DNA of 64,000 bases from Hyphomicrobiales bacterium. Lineage in GTDB: Bacteria; Pseudomonadota; Alphaproteobacteria; Rhizobiales; Rhizobiaceae. Location: assembly GCA_900473205.1 (NCBI GenBank), contig UCLB01000018.1:110584-174583 (forward strand), given 5' to 3'. A program made the translations under genes and the position numbers. Below, in pieces: positions 18,014-26,898 of the stretch (its first letter is position 1; every line of letters begins with the position of its first letter). The notes under the pieces are model-generated. The model was not told where the DNA came from. It did not search any database and worked only from the letters and a program-made list of their open reading frames with translations.

Positions 18014-19555
18014 TTATCCTTGGGGTTCTGGCTTGAGCTGGTCACGAAGAGCGCCAGCCATTTCCGGGACGAACTGTTGTCCCATTGCGGCCATTTGCTT
18101 TTCCTGTCGCATCTGCTGCACTTCAGCCTCAGAACGAACTAGGCCAGTAGCCTCAATGCCAATCGCAGTAGCGGTACGTTTGATGTAATCGCCTACGTTC
18201 AGATATTCGGTGATCGCCTCAGGGCCGAGCGGCGCTAGACGCTGGAGAAGACTGTCTAGCTTCATCTGGTCGTGACCTCGACCAAGCGCCTCAAGGCCAG
18301 TGGTGATCGCTGGGCGCACAACCTTTTCAGGGAGTGGAGGAAGTTTCCCAGCGCGTTCCAAGGAGAACATGATGCGGCTCACTAGGGGGAGCTGGAATTC
18401 CTGCGAGAGGATGGAGTAAACGCCACCCAAAGCATCCTCCAGCTCACCGGCCATGTAGCGGATTTCTTCCGCAGTCACTCGCTCCCCTGCCCGCTGGATT
18501 GCGGAGTTGAGGAGGAAGGCCATGGCAAGCCGCTGAGAGATTTCGCTCATCGTCTCTTTGGCGATGCGGAAGTCAGCGTATTTATCAAGCTGGAGGAAGG
18601 TCACATCATTGGCATCGCCAGATCTTACGGCACCATTTGGGGCCTCTGCGATTACCTTCTTGTTCGTCGTGCCGTTCGGCTTAACGAGAATGAGGATTTT
18701 CGCCGCTGCGGCTGAGCCCTCGACAATCGCCTTGGTCAGTGTTTCGAGCGACCGAAGATCGCCATAGTATTCTTCAACGTATCCACGGCCATAGTCTTCG
18801 CCGTCGATTTTCGTGAACCGGAGCGGTATCCAAGCGGACTTGCCCTTTGGATAGGAACCCTCGGTGCCTGGGACCTTGACGCCTTCGACCTCCTGATAAA
18901 CACGCCACTTCCCGTTTACGAGTTTGACGTGGGTGTAGAGATCAAGGGTCTTGTCCGCCGACAAGGCATTGTTGTATTTCTGTCTTGCGTTCGGGCTGAG
19001 CTTCGCGATGAACTGCGGGGGCAGCGTATCGGGAGCGACCGTCTCCTTCGTGATGTGTTCAAGAACGTTGCCCATAGGGTCACGCTTGACAACGAAACGA
19101 TCTAGCCGGAACGCTCTCATGCCTCCTTCAGGTGGAAGATAGAGCAAGACATTGCCGCTCACGATGAGAAGCTTCAGTGCTTCAAATGCCGTGACGCGGA
19201 TTGCTGCTCCCTCGATCTGCGTCATCACTGCACGTTCGACTTTGCCGAGTGCCTCTTCGACAATCGCCTTCATGCCTGCCTGTTTGGTGATTTCTTCAAT
19301 CGTGAAGTCATCAATCAGAAGACGGAAGATGGGACTGTTCGGAGGGAATAGTGCGAGGAGAAGCTTGGAGGCCAAGTTATTGACGCCTCTTGCCCCGATG
19401 CCCTGAAAAGGGGTTGGGAGCGTGGCATCACCATTGTGACCTTCGGGAGGGAGCAGCGTTGGAATGGTTAGTTTCGCTGCGCTTCGAGCCCTTGATAGGA
19501 ACGGTTGGCGCAGCCGCTCAAGCTGCGAGTAACGCGCAGCAGCGGTCTTAGCCAT
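18014..19555 (-). CDS. Head-tail connector / portal protein (T7 gp8-like)
   Basis: A 513-residue portal (T7 gp8 has 536) that forms the dodecameric DNA channel at the capsid vertex. Family features are the start AKTAAARYSQLERLRQPFL, the IPTLLPPEG segment, the GARGVNNLASKLLLALFPP motif near residues 55-75 and the C-terminal EYLNVGDYIKRTATAIGIE region ending in the helical barrel. It is followed at 3 bases by the low-complexity gene and preceded at 12 bases by the gp7.3-like gene. Confidence 0.95.
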   Translation of the reverse strand: MAKTAAARYSQLERLRQPFLSRARSAAKLTIPTLLPPEGHNGDATLPTPFQGIGARGVNNLASKLLLALFPPNSPIFRLLIDDFTIEEITKQAGMKAIVEEALGKVERAVMTQIEGAAIRVTAFEALKLLIVSGNVLLYLPPEGGMRAFRLDRFVVKRDPMGNVLEHITKETVAPDTLPPQFIAKLSPNARQKYNNALSADKTLDLYTHVKLVNGKWRVYQEVEGVKVPGTEGSYPKGKSAWIPLRFTKIDGEDYGRGYVEEYYGDLRSLETLTKAIVEGSAAAAKILILVKPNGTTNKKVIAEAPNGAVRSGDANDVTFLQLDKYADFRIAKETMSEISQRLAMAFLLNSAIQRAGERVTAEEIRYMAGELEDALGGVYSILSQEFQLPLVSRIMFSLERAGKLPPLPEKVVRPAITTGLEALGRGHDQMKLDSLLQRLAPLGPEAITEYLNVGDYIKRTATAIGIEATGLVRSEAEVQQMRQEKQMAAMGQQFVPEMAGALRDQLKPEPQG

Positions 19556-19567
19556 GCTGGGTGTTCC

Positions 19568-19786
19568 TTAGGCTTGCGGAATGTTGAGTCCTGTTGCGCC
19601 GCCAGTGTTTCCTGCATCGAGCTTGATGCGGAGAGCGTTGCGGCCCTTCTTGCGGGCCTTCTGGACGGAGCTATCGTTGTCTTCCTCACGGATGACATCG
19701 CCTTGAGTGGATGCAGCAGAGGCGGCGGGAGCTGGTGGAGCAGCCGCAGGGGTTTCCGCTTTCTCGACCTTAGGTGTTTTACACAT
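19568..19786 (-). CDS. Small virion-assembly protein (gp7.3-like, putative)
   Basis: A 72-residue protein starting MCKTPKVEK, followed by a proline and alanine-rich linker and a C-terminal KARKKGRNALRIKLDAG motif. Short proteins of this pattern, with a KKGRxALRI-type end, occur immediately upstream of the portal in many T7-like phages and correspond in position to T7 gp6.7/gp7.3 tail-assembly and host-range proteins. Its start overlaps the previous stop by one base. Confidence 0.6.
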   Translation of the reverse strand: MCKTPKVEKAETPAAAPPAPAASAASTQGDVIREEDNDSSVQKARKKGRNALRIKLDAGNTGGATGLNIPQA

Positions 19787-19977
19787 TAAGGTGACCTTCT
19801 GGTTCGGGTCTGGTTCTGCTCTTCGAACTTGCGCCGGAGGAAGTTGATAACCCGGCCCTCACCCGCCTTTGCCCAAGGCTCCCTTTCGGAGGCGTTGAGG
19901 TCTGGATAGGAAGGCGGGAATAGCTTCTCCAGCTCCGTGAGCAGAAGCTCAGGGATTGGTGGAAATGATTGAGACAT
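19786..19977 (-). CDS. Small protein upstream of portal, first gene of the structural transcript
   Basis: A 63-residue proline-rich, charged protein (SFPPIPELLLTELEKLFPP; basic arginine-rich end). It is the first gene after the phage promoter at 19990-20006, only 12 bases from the expected start of transcription, and its stop overlaps the start of the gp7.3-like gene. T7-like phages often carry such small genes here. I do not recognise a function. Confidence 0.6.
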   Translation of the reverse strand: MSQSFPPIPELLLTELEKLFPPSYPDLNASEREPWAKAGEGRVINFLRRKFEEQNQTRTRRSP

Positions 19978-19989
19978 GAGAGGAGCCTC

Positions 19990-20006
19990 CTATGGTGAGG
20001 GGTAAT
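19990..20006 (-). promoter_or_regulatory. Phage promoter for the structural gene block
   Basis: Full match to the phage promoter core ATTACCCCTCACCATAG on the minus strand. Initiation is expected at the G complementary to 19990, and the transcript would cover all structural genes to the window's left end (about 20 kb), broken by terminators at 15517, 9230 and 5399. Its upstream edge touches the stop codon of the kinase gene. Confidence 0.92.
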
Positions 20007-20587
20007 CAGAAGCGGGTGATTGCTTCCGAGACAGCCTGTTCCAGCTCATCGATTGTCCCTTCATTGATCAGGGCTTTATCGAAAGCGTGATTGGACAGGA
20101 GACCTTCCGACTGATGGCCGGACACCGGGATTTCCACACGGGGATTATAGACGCACCACGCCTCGCCACCCATGTTCTTCACGAGGTCGTACTCGTTAGG
20201 GAACCGCATATCGTCAATGACAACTCGGTCGCCTTGCTTAATCAGGCTGCGGGCTTTGCGGGCTGCGATGGTTGTCCAAAGGTTGGGGTCGATCTGATCA
20301 CGGCCCCACTCTTTGCCAAGGGTCTGCATGATCTTGCGGGTGGTGAGATTGTCGAAGCCGAACTCGGAAAGAGGTTCTTCCTTCCGGTGGCCCTCAACAA
20401 AGTCTTCGAGCTGGTCTGAGGGGACACCGATCTGCTCCAGAAAGCAGCGGGTCATGGCTTTGAGGGGGTCCGCGAACTTTACGTTCTGGTAGCCCAGCCC
20501 CTTGGTGAGGAGCCGGGTTGCTGTGGATTTCCCCATCTGAGCCGCTGGTGAATAGAAAGCGATCAGTTCAGGGTTTTTGGGGACCAA
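20006..20587 (-). CDS. Deoxynucleoside monophosphate kinase-like P-loop protein
   Basis: A 193-residue P-loop protein: ELIAFYSPAAQMGKSTATRLL (near residue 7-27) is a degenerate Walker A loop with GKS, and VVIDDMRFPNEYDLVK (near 120-135) is the phage dNMP kinase signature. Such enzymes phosphorylate deoxynucleotides for phage DNA synthesis. It overlaps the exonuclease gene by 25 bases, so it belongs to the DNA-metabolism block, and its stop adjoins the structural promoter. Confidence 0.75.
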   Translation of the reverse strand: MVPKNPELIAFYSPAAQMGKSTATRLLTKGLGYQNVKFADPLKAMTRCFLEQIGVPSDQLEDFVEGHRKEEPLSEFGFDNLTTRKIMQTLGKEWGRDQIDPNLWTTIAARKARSLIKQGDRVVIDDMRFPNEYDLVKNMGGEAWCVYNPRVEIPVSGHQSEGLLSNHAFDKALINEGTIDELEQAVSEAITRF

Positions 20588-21336
20588 AGGATGGGTTCCT
20601 TTTTCTTGAAGTCGTAATCGGATGCGCGGAGGATGCGGGCAACGCGGGCCTGCTGGAGAGCATCAGCTTTGGAGAGAGCGGCCTTTTTGAAGGCTTTCAC
20701 GACGAGTGACCAAGCATGGCCCATATCGAGATCGCTGGCCTCCGATGAAAGACCGATGATTTTCTCAGCGGCCTTGGGGCCAACACCTGGGCAACCGGAA
20801 TAGCCATCCGTGGTATCGCCAATGAGCGTCTGATAAAGGTGCCAGTAATCGGCCTCGGCTTCCGTGATTTCCATAATGCCGTCTTCAAGACGGTGGCAGA
20901 AGAGGCCCGGAATGGTCTTCATGTCCTTGTCGATAGACACGATGACCTTCTCACCTTTGATGACGTTCGCGGTGGCCAGGATGCCCATGCAGTCGTCACC
21001 CTCCAGCGTTGGCCGGAAGTAAGCCTGATGCTCGTCAATGAGCCACTGCTTGATAGACCTGAGGACCAACGGTTTCTTGGTATTCTTTCGGTTGCCCTTG
21101 TAAGAAGGCAGAACGCCGAACCGGAAGTTTCCTTCGCTATCGGTCAGGCAAAGCTTCATGTCCGTGCCTTTCAGCTCGTCCATGTAGCGATCAAGCATTT
21201 CGAGAATGGCGGCTTTCACCACGTTCTCGTCACAGTGCCAAGTCCAGTAGCCGTCACCCCAATGGGTGGCGACTTCTTTTGATGCGGCGGCATTGTAGGC
21301 CACCACGTCAGCGTCAATGAGTAGGGTTCGGCTCAA
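20563..21336 (-). CDS. 5'-3' exonuclease (T7 gp6-like, FEN family)
   Basis: A 257-residue flap-endonuclease family protein; T7 gp6 has 300 residues. LLIDADVVAYNAA (residues 5-17) holds the first metal-binding aspartate. LEGDDCMGILA and VSIDKDMKTIPG carry further acidic ligands, and DTTDGYSGCPGVGPKAAEKII is the H3TH region. It would degrade host DNA and remove RNA primers during phage replication. It overlaps both neighbours by a few bases. Confidence 0.9.
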   Translation of the reverse strand: MSRTLLIDADVVAYNAAASKEVATHWGDGYWTWHCDENVVKAAILEMLDRYMDELKGTDMKLCLTDSEGNFRFGVLPSYKGNRKNTKKPLVLRSIKQWLIDEHQAYFRPTLEGDDCMGILATANVIKGEKVIVSIDKDMKTIPGLFCHRLEDGIMEITEAEADYWHLYQTLIGDTTDGYSGCPGVGPKAAEKIIGLSSEASDLDMGHAWSLVVKAFKKAALSKADALQQARVARILRASDYDFKKKEPILWSPKTLN

Positions 21337-21554
21337 GCTTCACCCCGCAGCGTGTGGAGATGCTGGATACCCGCAGCGGTGATGCGCCATTCGCGGCCAT
21401 ACATTCCGGTAGCAATGCGGGTGGTGATAAAGCCGTCCGAAGCGGCCATGCCGATTTCGTTCGCATATTCGCGGGCAAAGTCGCTCTTGGTCTTGAAGGG
21501 TGCATGCCAAGCGCGGCTGAGAACGTCAGTGAGTTTCTTTCCAGTTGTTGCCAA
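21333..21554 (-). CDS. Small protein between DNA polymerase and exonuclease genes
   Basis: A 73-residue protein read from TTG at 21554, which has GGAGAG 7 bases upstream inside the end of the polymerase gene. The sequence (FKTKSDFAREYANEIGMAASDGFITT, then GREWRITAAGIQHLHTL) resembles small winged-helix folds, with a strand pair near the C-terminus. Function unknown. It overlaps the polymerase by 29 bases and the exonuclease by 4, and has no T7 counterpart I can name. Confidence 0.6.
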   Translation of the reverse strand: MATTGKKLTDVLSRAWHAPFKTKSDFAREYANEIGMAASDGFITTRIATGMYGREWRITAAGIQHLHTLRGEA

Positions 21555-23520
21555 TTTTGAACTCTCCGTCGATTGGGCAGCGGAAATTGAAGTGAGCGGT
21601 GCAATCCCTCATCGCGTTGACAAGGACTTCTCCGACTTCGGTTGAGATTGCTTCGCGGGCATCGACCTGCATTTCGTCGTGGACATGCGCCACGATAGCG
21701 AAGTCACGACCGAACACGTACCCACGGGTGGATAGTTCTTGATATGCAAAAACGGTCGCCTGCTTGGCGATTAGAGCCCCTGCGGATTGCAGGAGAGTGT
21801 TGAGGGCAGCGTGAGGTGACCTGATGTGGAGCTTCCGGCCATCAATGCCGATGAGGTATCCACGTTCAGCCGCCTTTGAAACAGCTTGGCGAAGCTTCGC
21901 GATAGCTGGGGTCTTGTCGAGGAACGATTTCTTGAGCCGCTTTCCGACTCGCTTCAGTTCTTCCTCGGATGGACTTGCGGTGTAACCAAGGTCGTTCTTG
22001 GCCGGAAAGTACCGCTTGTAAACGGAGCAACCTAGACCATCGCGGACCTCACGCATTGCGATGTCCAGCACGATTGACCCGGCCTTGGCATCGCCGGCTC
22101 CATAGAGGAAGCCGTAGATGAAGGTCTTGGCACCACCACGGAACAGCTTGTGGATGGGATGGTGGTCCTCATCCCGCACTGTTCCTGCCGGGACGAAGCC
22201 CAAGGCAAGCACGTTGACCCAGTGGATATCTCCTTCGAGGAGCATCCGGCCATATTCGCCATCATCATAGCGGGCCATAAAGTGAGCGAGACACCGCAAC
22301 TCCAGGCCCGAAAGGTCGGCACCTACAAGCTTGCGGCCTTTGCCGACACAGAAAAGCGCTCGGCAATCTTCACCATAGGGCGAACCCACGGATGGAACTT
22401 GAGCAACGTTAGGGCGTGAATGGGTACACCGCCCGGTGACTGCACCGTTTGTATTAACACCACCGTGAATGCGGCCTTTACGAACCAGACGCAGCCACGC
22501 TTGATCACCCTCGGCAAGCTGGCCGATGCGTTTCTCAATGAGGAAGTGATGAGCAAGGACCTTGGCTTCTGGCCAGGGCAGTTTGGATAAGATGGTCTCA
22601 TCGACCTTCGGTTGGCCATTTGGCGTAAACTCCTCAGGCTCCCAGCCAAACTCTTTGAGCCGCTGAGCAATCATTTGCCGGGAGGATGGGTTGAATTCGA
22701 CAACCTTCTCTTTGAAGGTCGGGACACCCTTCACGTAACCCCTAGCCTTGTTGTTGGACTTGGGGACGAATGGGGTTCGGACAGTGACCGGGGGAAAGCT
22801 TGCCTTGAGTTTCTCCGCGATCTTCTGTCTTTCCGCTATCAGCCTTGTGTAAAGCTCGGCTGCTGCGGACTCATTGAAGCCGAAGCCATGACGCTCCTGC
22901 ATTGCAATGATGGTGGCGAATGCATGCTCTAGTTCGATTGACTGGTGAGCATACTTCTTCGCATCGATACGCTTGAGGAGTTCGCGGGTGACCACGATGT
23001 CCTGTTCGCAATAGGTCTGCATCTCCGGGGACCAATGAGCCCACGGGTCGAGACCCTGCTCTTCCATCATCTTGGAATAGTCGCCCTTCCATTCGCCTAA
23101 GCGAAGGCCCCAGGCTTCAAGACCATGGGACGCGATAAGCTTTCCGGGGAACTTGCCCCTGCGGGATTGCTTGGCGTCCCAGTCTGCAAGGTTGGTGAAG
23201 ATGAGGCGTGACAGGACAAGCGTGTCCGTGACTTTCCCGTTTGGTTTAAACCAAGGGAACACCTTCTGGATTGCGGGAATGTCGAACTTGATGATGTTGT
23301 GGCCGATGAGTTCATCAGCCTCCATGAGCAAGCGCACGGCATGCTCAACGGAAATGGTGATCACGATGCCCGGTGACTCGTTCGGGTTTTTCCAGATGTC
23401 GGCGTGATCGTGAGCGGAGTACATGACCCCGGTGTCGAGGTCTTCAAAGCAGATGGAATGAATGACATCCATCGTATCGAGCAGCCCGTTGCTCTCGATA
23501 TCGAAATTGTAGCGTGACAA
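21526..23520 (-). CDS. Phage DNA polymerase, family A (T7 gp5-like)
   Basis: The replicative polymerase, 664 residues (T7 gp5: 704). The exonuclease domain starts with NFDIESNGLLD (residues 4-14; T7 uses an equivalent Asp and Glu). Polymerase motif A is VGADLSGLELRCLAHF. Motif B is around HKLFRGGAKTFIYGFLYGAG. Motif C is AIVAHVHDEMQVD near the C-terminus. All catalytic aspartates are present, so an active enzyme is expected. Whether it uses a thioredoxin-like factor cannot be told from the sequence alone. Confidence 0.95.
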   Translation of the reverse strand: MSRYNFDIESNGLLDTMDVIHSICFEDLDTGVMYSAHDHADIWKNPNESPGIVITISVEHAVRLLMEADELIGHNIIKFDIPAIQKVFPWFKPNGKVTDTLVLSRLIFTNLADWDAKQSRRGKFPGKLIASHGLEAWGLRLGEWKGDYSKMMEEQGLDPWAHWSPEMQTYCEQDIVVTRELLKRIDAKKYAHQSIELEHAFATIIAMQERHGFGFNESAAAELYTRLIAERQKIAEKLKASFPPVTVRTPFVPKSNNKARGYVKGVPTFKEKVVEFNPSSRQMIAQRLKEFGWEPEEFTPNGQPKVDETILSKLPWPEAKVLAHHFLIEKRIGQLAEGDQAWLRLVRKGRIHGGVNTNGAVTGRCTHSRPNVAQVPSVGSPYGEDCRALFCVGKGRKLVGADLSGLELRCLAHFMARYDDGEYGRMLLEGDIHWVNVLALGFVPAGTVRDEDHHPIHKLFRGGAKTFIYGFLYGAGDAKAGSIVLDIAMREVRDGLGCSVYKRYFPAKNDLGYTASPSEEELKRVGKRLKKSFLDKTPAIAKLRQAVSKAAERGYLIGIDGRKLHIRSPHAALNTLLQSAGALIAKQATVFAYQELSTRGYVFGRDFAIVAHVHDEMQVDAREAISTEVGEVLVNAMRDCTAHFNFRCPIDGEFKIGNNWKETH

Positions 23521-23573
23521 GTATCGTCCTCTCTCGGGAGTGACGACCCCCGAGCGGACATGCGGAAACGGAC

Positions 23574-24173
23574 CTAGTTGAAATAGGTCGGTGTGCTTGG
23601 GGGTATCAGGGGAGTTTGAAGGGTGTGGTTGGGGTATTTCTCGCGGAGGCGTTCGTAGCGGCGCAGGGAGCGGGCTTCATCACCTTCCCGAAGGAGCGTG
23701 AAGGTTTGCTCCAGGCTGTCCTGCATGAAGGCTTCGGTGAACTCGAAGTGCCACTCACCCCTCACCACCCATGCGGAAATTTGGCAGATGCCGAAGTCGT
23801 TACGGGACGCGACACCGAGCGGTGACAGGTCCACGTCATGGGCTAGGAAGATGATGTTGACCTCAGTGCAGCCCAGCTTCGAATAGCCGACCACAGCGGT
23901 GACCTCGTTCAAGCCTTCGCATGACGGAGGTATGTTCTGTGTCCGCTGCCAACCCGTCATGAGGAACCATTGGTCGAGGTCGAGCATGTCCTCGTTGGAA
24001 CACGGAAGGAAAATATCGAGGTCCTTCACCGGCTTTCCGTGGCACCAATCGCGAAGAGCCCCACCAGAGAGGACTGGCAGGGCTCTTGTTATGATCTGAA
24101 TTTCTTGGAGCATTGAGCGCCACTCCGGTGGCATAGGCTGCACACCGGAGAAGAGATTGTGGAGTTGATGCAA
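23574..24173 (-). CDS. Nucleotidyltransferase-like protein
   Basis: A 199-residue protein read from TTG at 24173, with GAGGAG 8 bases upstream inside the previous gene. PVLSGGALRDWCHGKPVKDL (near residues 33-52) followed by DIF is the GG-x10-DxD-type signature of the polymerase-beta nucleotidyltransferase superfamily, as in the head domain of tRNA CCA-adding and poly(A) enzymes. The C-terminus (residues about 150-180) is helical and arginine-rich. A third acidic residue in TEVNIIFL is uncertain. It lies next to DNA polymerase, but T7 has no such gene. The substrate is unknown. Confidence 0.65.
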   Translation of the reverse strand: MHQLHNLFSGVQPMPPEWRSMLQEIQIITRALPVLSGGALRDWCHGKPVKDLDIFLPCSNEDMLDLDQWFLMTGWQRTQNIPPSCEGLNEVTAVVGYSKLGCTEVNIIFLAHDVDLSPLGVASRNDFGICQISAWVVRGEWHFEFTEAFMQDSLEQTFTLLREGDEARSLRRYERLREKYPNHTLQTPLIPPSTPTYFN

Positions 24174-24176
24174 GAG

Positions 24177-24632
24177 TTAGCTCCTCATTACGCGGTCGAG
24201 CGGATAGCCCATTGGGACGAAGACAGGAGCCATAAGCTTTTCATTTCTTGCTACCTGCTTTTGCAACTCAGCGCCGAGGCCCTGAACCTGAGTCTGCAAT
24301 CGAGCCACGAGGTTTTCCAGCTGATGGACGTGGTATTCGGTCTCAACGTTTGGCTTCCGGACAGCCTCAGCTCGGGCCTTCAACGCCTTGATCTTGGTGC
24401 GGTGGATGACGCGGGTCTTTCGCCCCTGATTCTTCAGGAACTCGACGTTGTATTCTGCCAGTGTGACCTTGCTCTCCAACTCGGAGATGCGCTCTTGGAG
24501 CGTGCGAATAGTCTTGGCTTGGTTGGCTGCGCCCTGGATAAGCTTATTGTTTTCAAGCTCAAGCTGCTGACGCGCTAGCTCGACTTGTGCCAATGAGTTA
24601 ACAGCCGTAACATAATGTTGCGCGGTATCCAT
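24177..24632 (-). CDS. Coiled-coil protein of unknown function
   Basis: The ATG at 24632 (MDTAQHYVTAVNSL) gives 151 residues; a longer frame upstream begins in non-coding-like sequence. Residues about 10-70 and 85-130 are heptad-rich coiled coil, separated by a basic hinge (KNQGRKTRVIHRTKIKALKA). No enzymatic motif. It lies between the primase-helicase and the nucleotidyltransferase, so a role as a replication or structural scaffold is possible but unproven. Confidence 0.6.
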   Translation of the reverse strand: MDTAQHYVTAVNSLAQVELARQQLELENNKLIQGAANQAKTIRTLQERISELESKVTLAEYNVEFLKNQGRKTRVIHRTKIKALKARAEAVRKPNVETEYHVHQLENLVARLQTQVQGLGAELQKQVARNEKLMAPVFVPMGYPLDRVMRS

Positions 24633-24742
24633 ATTGTACCCTCTGGTGGAAATATGAGAACAAAGATAGAACATCACCACTAAAGAACGCAAGCGTAAAT
24701 TAGGATGATGTTCCTGCTTGTGGATAATTGCTGATTATATTC

Positions 24743-26383
24743 CTAGAACGGGATATCATTCGAGGTTTCATCACCGAAGCCGTGACCATCTCCATCTTCA
24801 GCCGGGGGCTCAGTTTCGAAGAGCTTCCCGCTGTCACGGTCATAGCCGAGATAGATCACCTCACCTGTAGCGCGGCCCGTATATCGGTCTTTGAGGACAC
24901 GGAAGGTCGTGATGGAGCGCCAACGCGGGTCATCGTGTTGCTGATCGCGCTCAAGGCCGAACATGAAGAACGACCAAAAGCCAATCGAGCGAGAGCCTTT
25001 GAAGTGGCGAATCATCACCCGACCACCTTCCTCGTGAGGCTTGCCCTCAGGGGTCGTAAGGTGACTGATGAAATGGATGATGATGTTCAGCTCTTGCGCC
25101 AACATTGCCATGGCTTTCATGACGATCTCCAAGCTCTCCTTCTCTTTCTCCGGGTCTGCCAGAGCGGTGAGATGGTCGAGATAGAAGATGCGGACACCTT
25201 CGTTGTGCGCCATGAACCGGATGGAGTTGGCGATTACGTCCCATTCTGCGGAGCCAAAGCTGTCATAGAATGAGATGCGGTCGTCCTGATCGAGTTGCTC
25301 AACGACCTTGGCCAGCTCATCTTTCGTCCAGCTACCATCAGGAATGTGGAAGCATTTCCCGGCAAACTTACCAGCAACGCGCTTGGCGGTTTCCGCTGGC
25401 TTCTGCTCAAGGAAGAACAAGCCAACCTTCTGCTTCAGCTCCAGAACATCGAACTGGATTTGCTGGGTGAATAGGTCGGTCTTGCCAATGCCCGTGCCAG
25501 CGCCGAAGCCATAGACTTCACCCCAGCGCCGCCCATAGGTGATCTCGGTCAGCCTCGGAATGAACCAAGGCAAACCCATCTCCGGGTCAGCCAGGACTTC
25601 TTCCATGATGTCCGAGAGTTTGACGATGCCATCAGGTCGGTACGCCTTTGCGTTCCATATGGCGTTGATGATCTGATCACCCTCACCTGCCTTGAGCATC
25701 TCATTGGCATCCTTCCGGGGAAGCGATGCTGTCTTGGCCTTGCCTGGAGAGAAGAGCCCGACGCATTCCGCCATAGCGGTGATGCCGGGTTCGTCCATGT
25801 CAAACATGAGAACGACTTCTTCAAACGTGTTGAGCCATTCAATGTGTTTGGACAGGGACTTCTTTGCGCCTTGGGCTCCGTTCGGTATGGAAACCACCGG
25901 CCACTTGTTGCCTTGAGCCTGGGAAACCGACATCGCATCGATCTCGCCTTCGGTTATCACCACCCGGCGACCGCCTGCGGACCATAGGTGCTGCCCAAAG
26001 AGGACGGCTTCTTTCATCGAGCCAACGAAGGTGAAGTTCTTCTCCGCATCGCGGACCTTCTGGCCGACTAGATTGCGCTCTTCGTCATAGTATGGAGCGG
26101 CTTGGACGAGCTTGCCGCTCTTGTTGGTGCCAACGATATAGCCGAACTTCCGGCACGTTGCTTCGGTAATCCCACGAGCCTTGAGGTCGCGGAATTCGCC
26201 CTGGATAGGGTCGATCATATTCGTGCCTTTGGGTTTGGATTGTTTTGGAGAGGAGCCATCGCCGGGCTCGTAGTAACCACAGCCGTAGCAATGGCCGTGG
26301 CCGTCCGAGTAGCGCCCGAGATTGTCTCGGGAGCCGCACTTCGGGCATGGCTCCTTGTGAAGAAAGGAGCTGTCTTCTGTCAT
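24743..26383 (-). CDS. Primase-helicase (T7 gp4-like)
   Basis: The bifunctional replication protein, 546 residues (T7 gp4A: 566). Four cysteines at about 13, 16, 32 and 35 form the primase zinc finger (CPKCG ... CYGCG). The TOPRIM part contains VVITEGEIDAMSVSQAQG. The helicase domain has Walker A GAGTGIGKTDLF, and FYLDHLTAL carries the Walker B aspartate with the HLTAL style of DnaB-type enzymes. The acidic C-terminus ending in NDIPF suits docking with the polymerase. Preceded by a run of small genes. Confidence 0.95.
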   Translation of the reverse strand: MTEDSSFLHKEPCPKCGSRDNLGRYSDGHGHCYGCGYYEPGDGSSPKQSKPKGTNMIDPIQGEFRDLKARGITEATCRKFGYIVGTNKSGKLVQAAPYYDEERNLVGQKVRDAEKNFTFVGSMKEAVLFGQHLWSAGGRRVVITEGEIDAMSVSQAQGNKWPVVSIPNGAQGAKKSLSKHIEWLNTFEEVVLMFDMDEPGITAMAECVGLFSPGKAKTASLPRKDANEMLKAGEGDQIINAIWNAKAYRPDGIVKLSDIMEEVLADPEMGLPWFIPRLTEITYGRRWGEVYGFGAGTGIGKTDLFTQQIQFDVLELKQKVGLFFLEQKPAETAKRVAGKFAGKCFHIPDGSWTKDELAKVVEQLDQDDRISFYDSFGSAEWDVIANSIRFMAHNEGVRIFYLDHLTALADPEKEKESLEIVMKAMAMLAQELNIIIHFISHLTTPEGKPHEEGGRVMIRHFKGSRSIGFWSFFMFGLERDQQHDDPRWRSITTFRVLKDRYTGRATGEVIYLGYDRDSGKLFETEPPAEDGDGHGFGDETSNDIPF

Positions 26384-26393
26384 AAGTGCGTGG

Positions 26394-26558
26394 TTATCGG
26401 CGGTTGAGCGTCATGATGATGAGAGAGATCACGTAGCCCAGCACCCAGGAGCCGAAGAACGGAGCTGAGTAGCCGAACGACCAAGCCCCGAGCTTGATGA
26501 GGCCAGCCCAAATCAGGCCAGCGATGAGCAAGCCGATAAAGCGGTAAAGGTATTCCAT
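26394..26558 (-). CDS. Small membrane protein (54 residues)
   Basis: The ATG at 26558 starts a 54-residue protein with two hydrophobic helices (about residues 6-24 and 31-50), aromatic and glycine-rich. It is 10 bases from the primase-helicase start and 2 bases from the previous gene. Small two-helix proteins in this middle region of T7-like phages are common, but I recognise no function. Confidence 0.5.
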   Translation of the reverse strand: MEYLYRFIGLLIAGLIWAGLIKLGAWSFGYSAPFFGSWVLGYVISLIIMTLNRR

Positions 26559-26560
26559 AG

Positions 26561-26761
26561 TTATTCCTTGGGGAGAGTTTGGATGCCTTCGAGCATCAAT
26601 TGGTTTGCATTGTCTGTGATCTTGAGCGCCTGCTCCGGGGTGAGTTGATGCCGCGAGACAGCGCCAGCCAACGCCTTGACGTAGCTGGTAGCGATCATAC
26701 TGAGGACGGCGTGAAGGGAGGTGACAGGGAGGCGCATAAGGGGTGGCCTCGGGCTCTTCAT
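26561..26761 (-). CDS. Small conserved-looking protein (66 residues)
   Basis: Read from ATG at 26761, which overlaps the stop of the preceding gene, to 26561. After a short basic N-terminus it is helical (LHAVLSMIATSYVKALAGAV, then LTPEQALKITDNANQLMLE). The start may instead be the internal Met9. No family recognised. Tight spacing with both neighbours supports it as a real gene. Confidence 0.5.
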   Translation of the reverse strand: MKSPRPPLMRLPVTSLHAVLSMIATSYVKALAGAVSRHQLTPEQALKITDNANQLMLEGIQTLPKE

Positions 26762-26898
26762 CGAACGAGGAGCCAGAGATTTTCACCGGGCGGCTGATGC
26801 TGGCATCCGCTCAAGAGGTAGAATGCCAGGACAACCGTGGTGACGATCAGGAAGGTGAAGAATTTCTCAGGTTCCGGCAGGAAGTTTGAGGCGTCCAT
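26758..26898 (-). CDS. Small single-pass membrane protein (46 residues)
   Basis: A 46-residue frame whose ATG (26898) overlaps the previous stop (TAATG) and whose stop overlaps the next start. It has an acidic N-terminus, a hydrophobic helix at about residues 13-31 that ends in LLSGC, and a short tail. The cysteine is internal rather than a leader lipobox at the right distance, so a lipoprotein is possible but uncertain. Function unknown. Confidence 0.45.
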   Translation of the reverse strand: MDASNFLPEPEKFFTFLIVTTVVLAFYLLSGCQHQPPGENLWLLVR

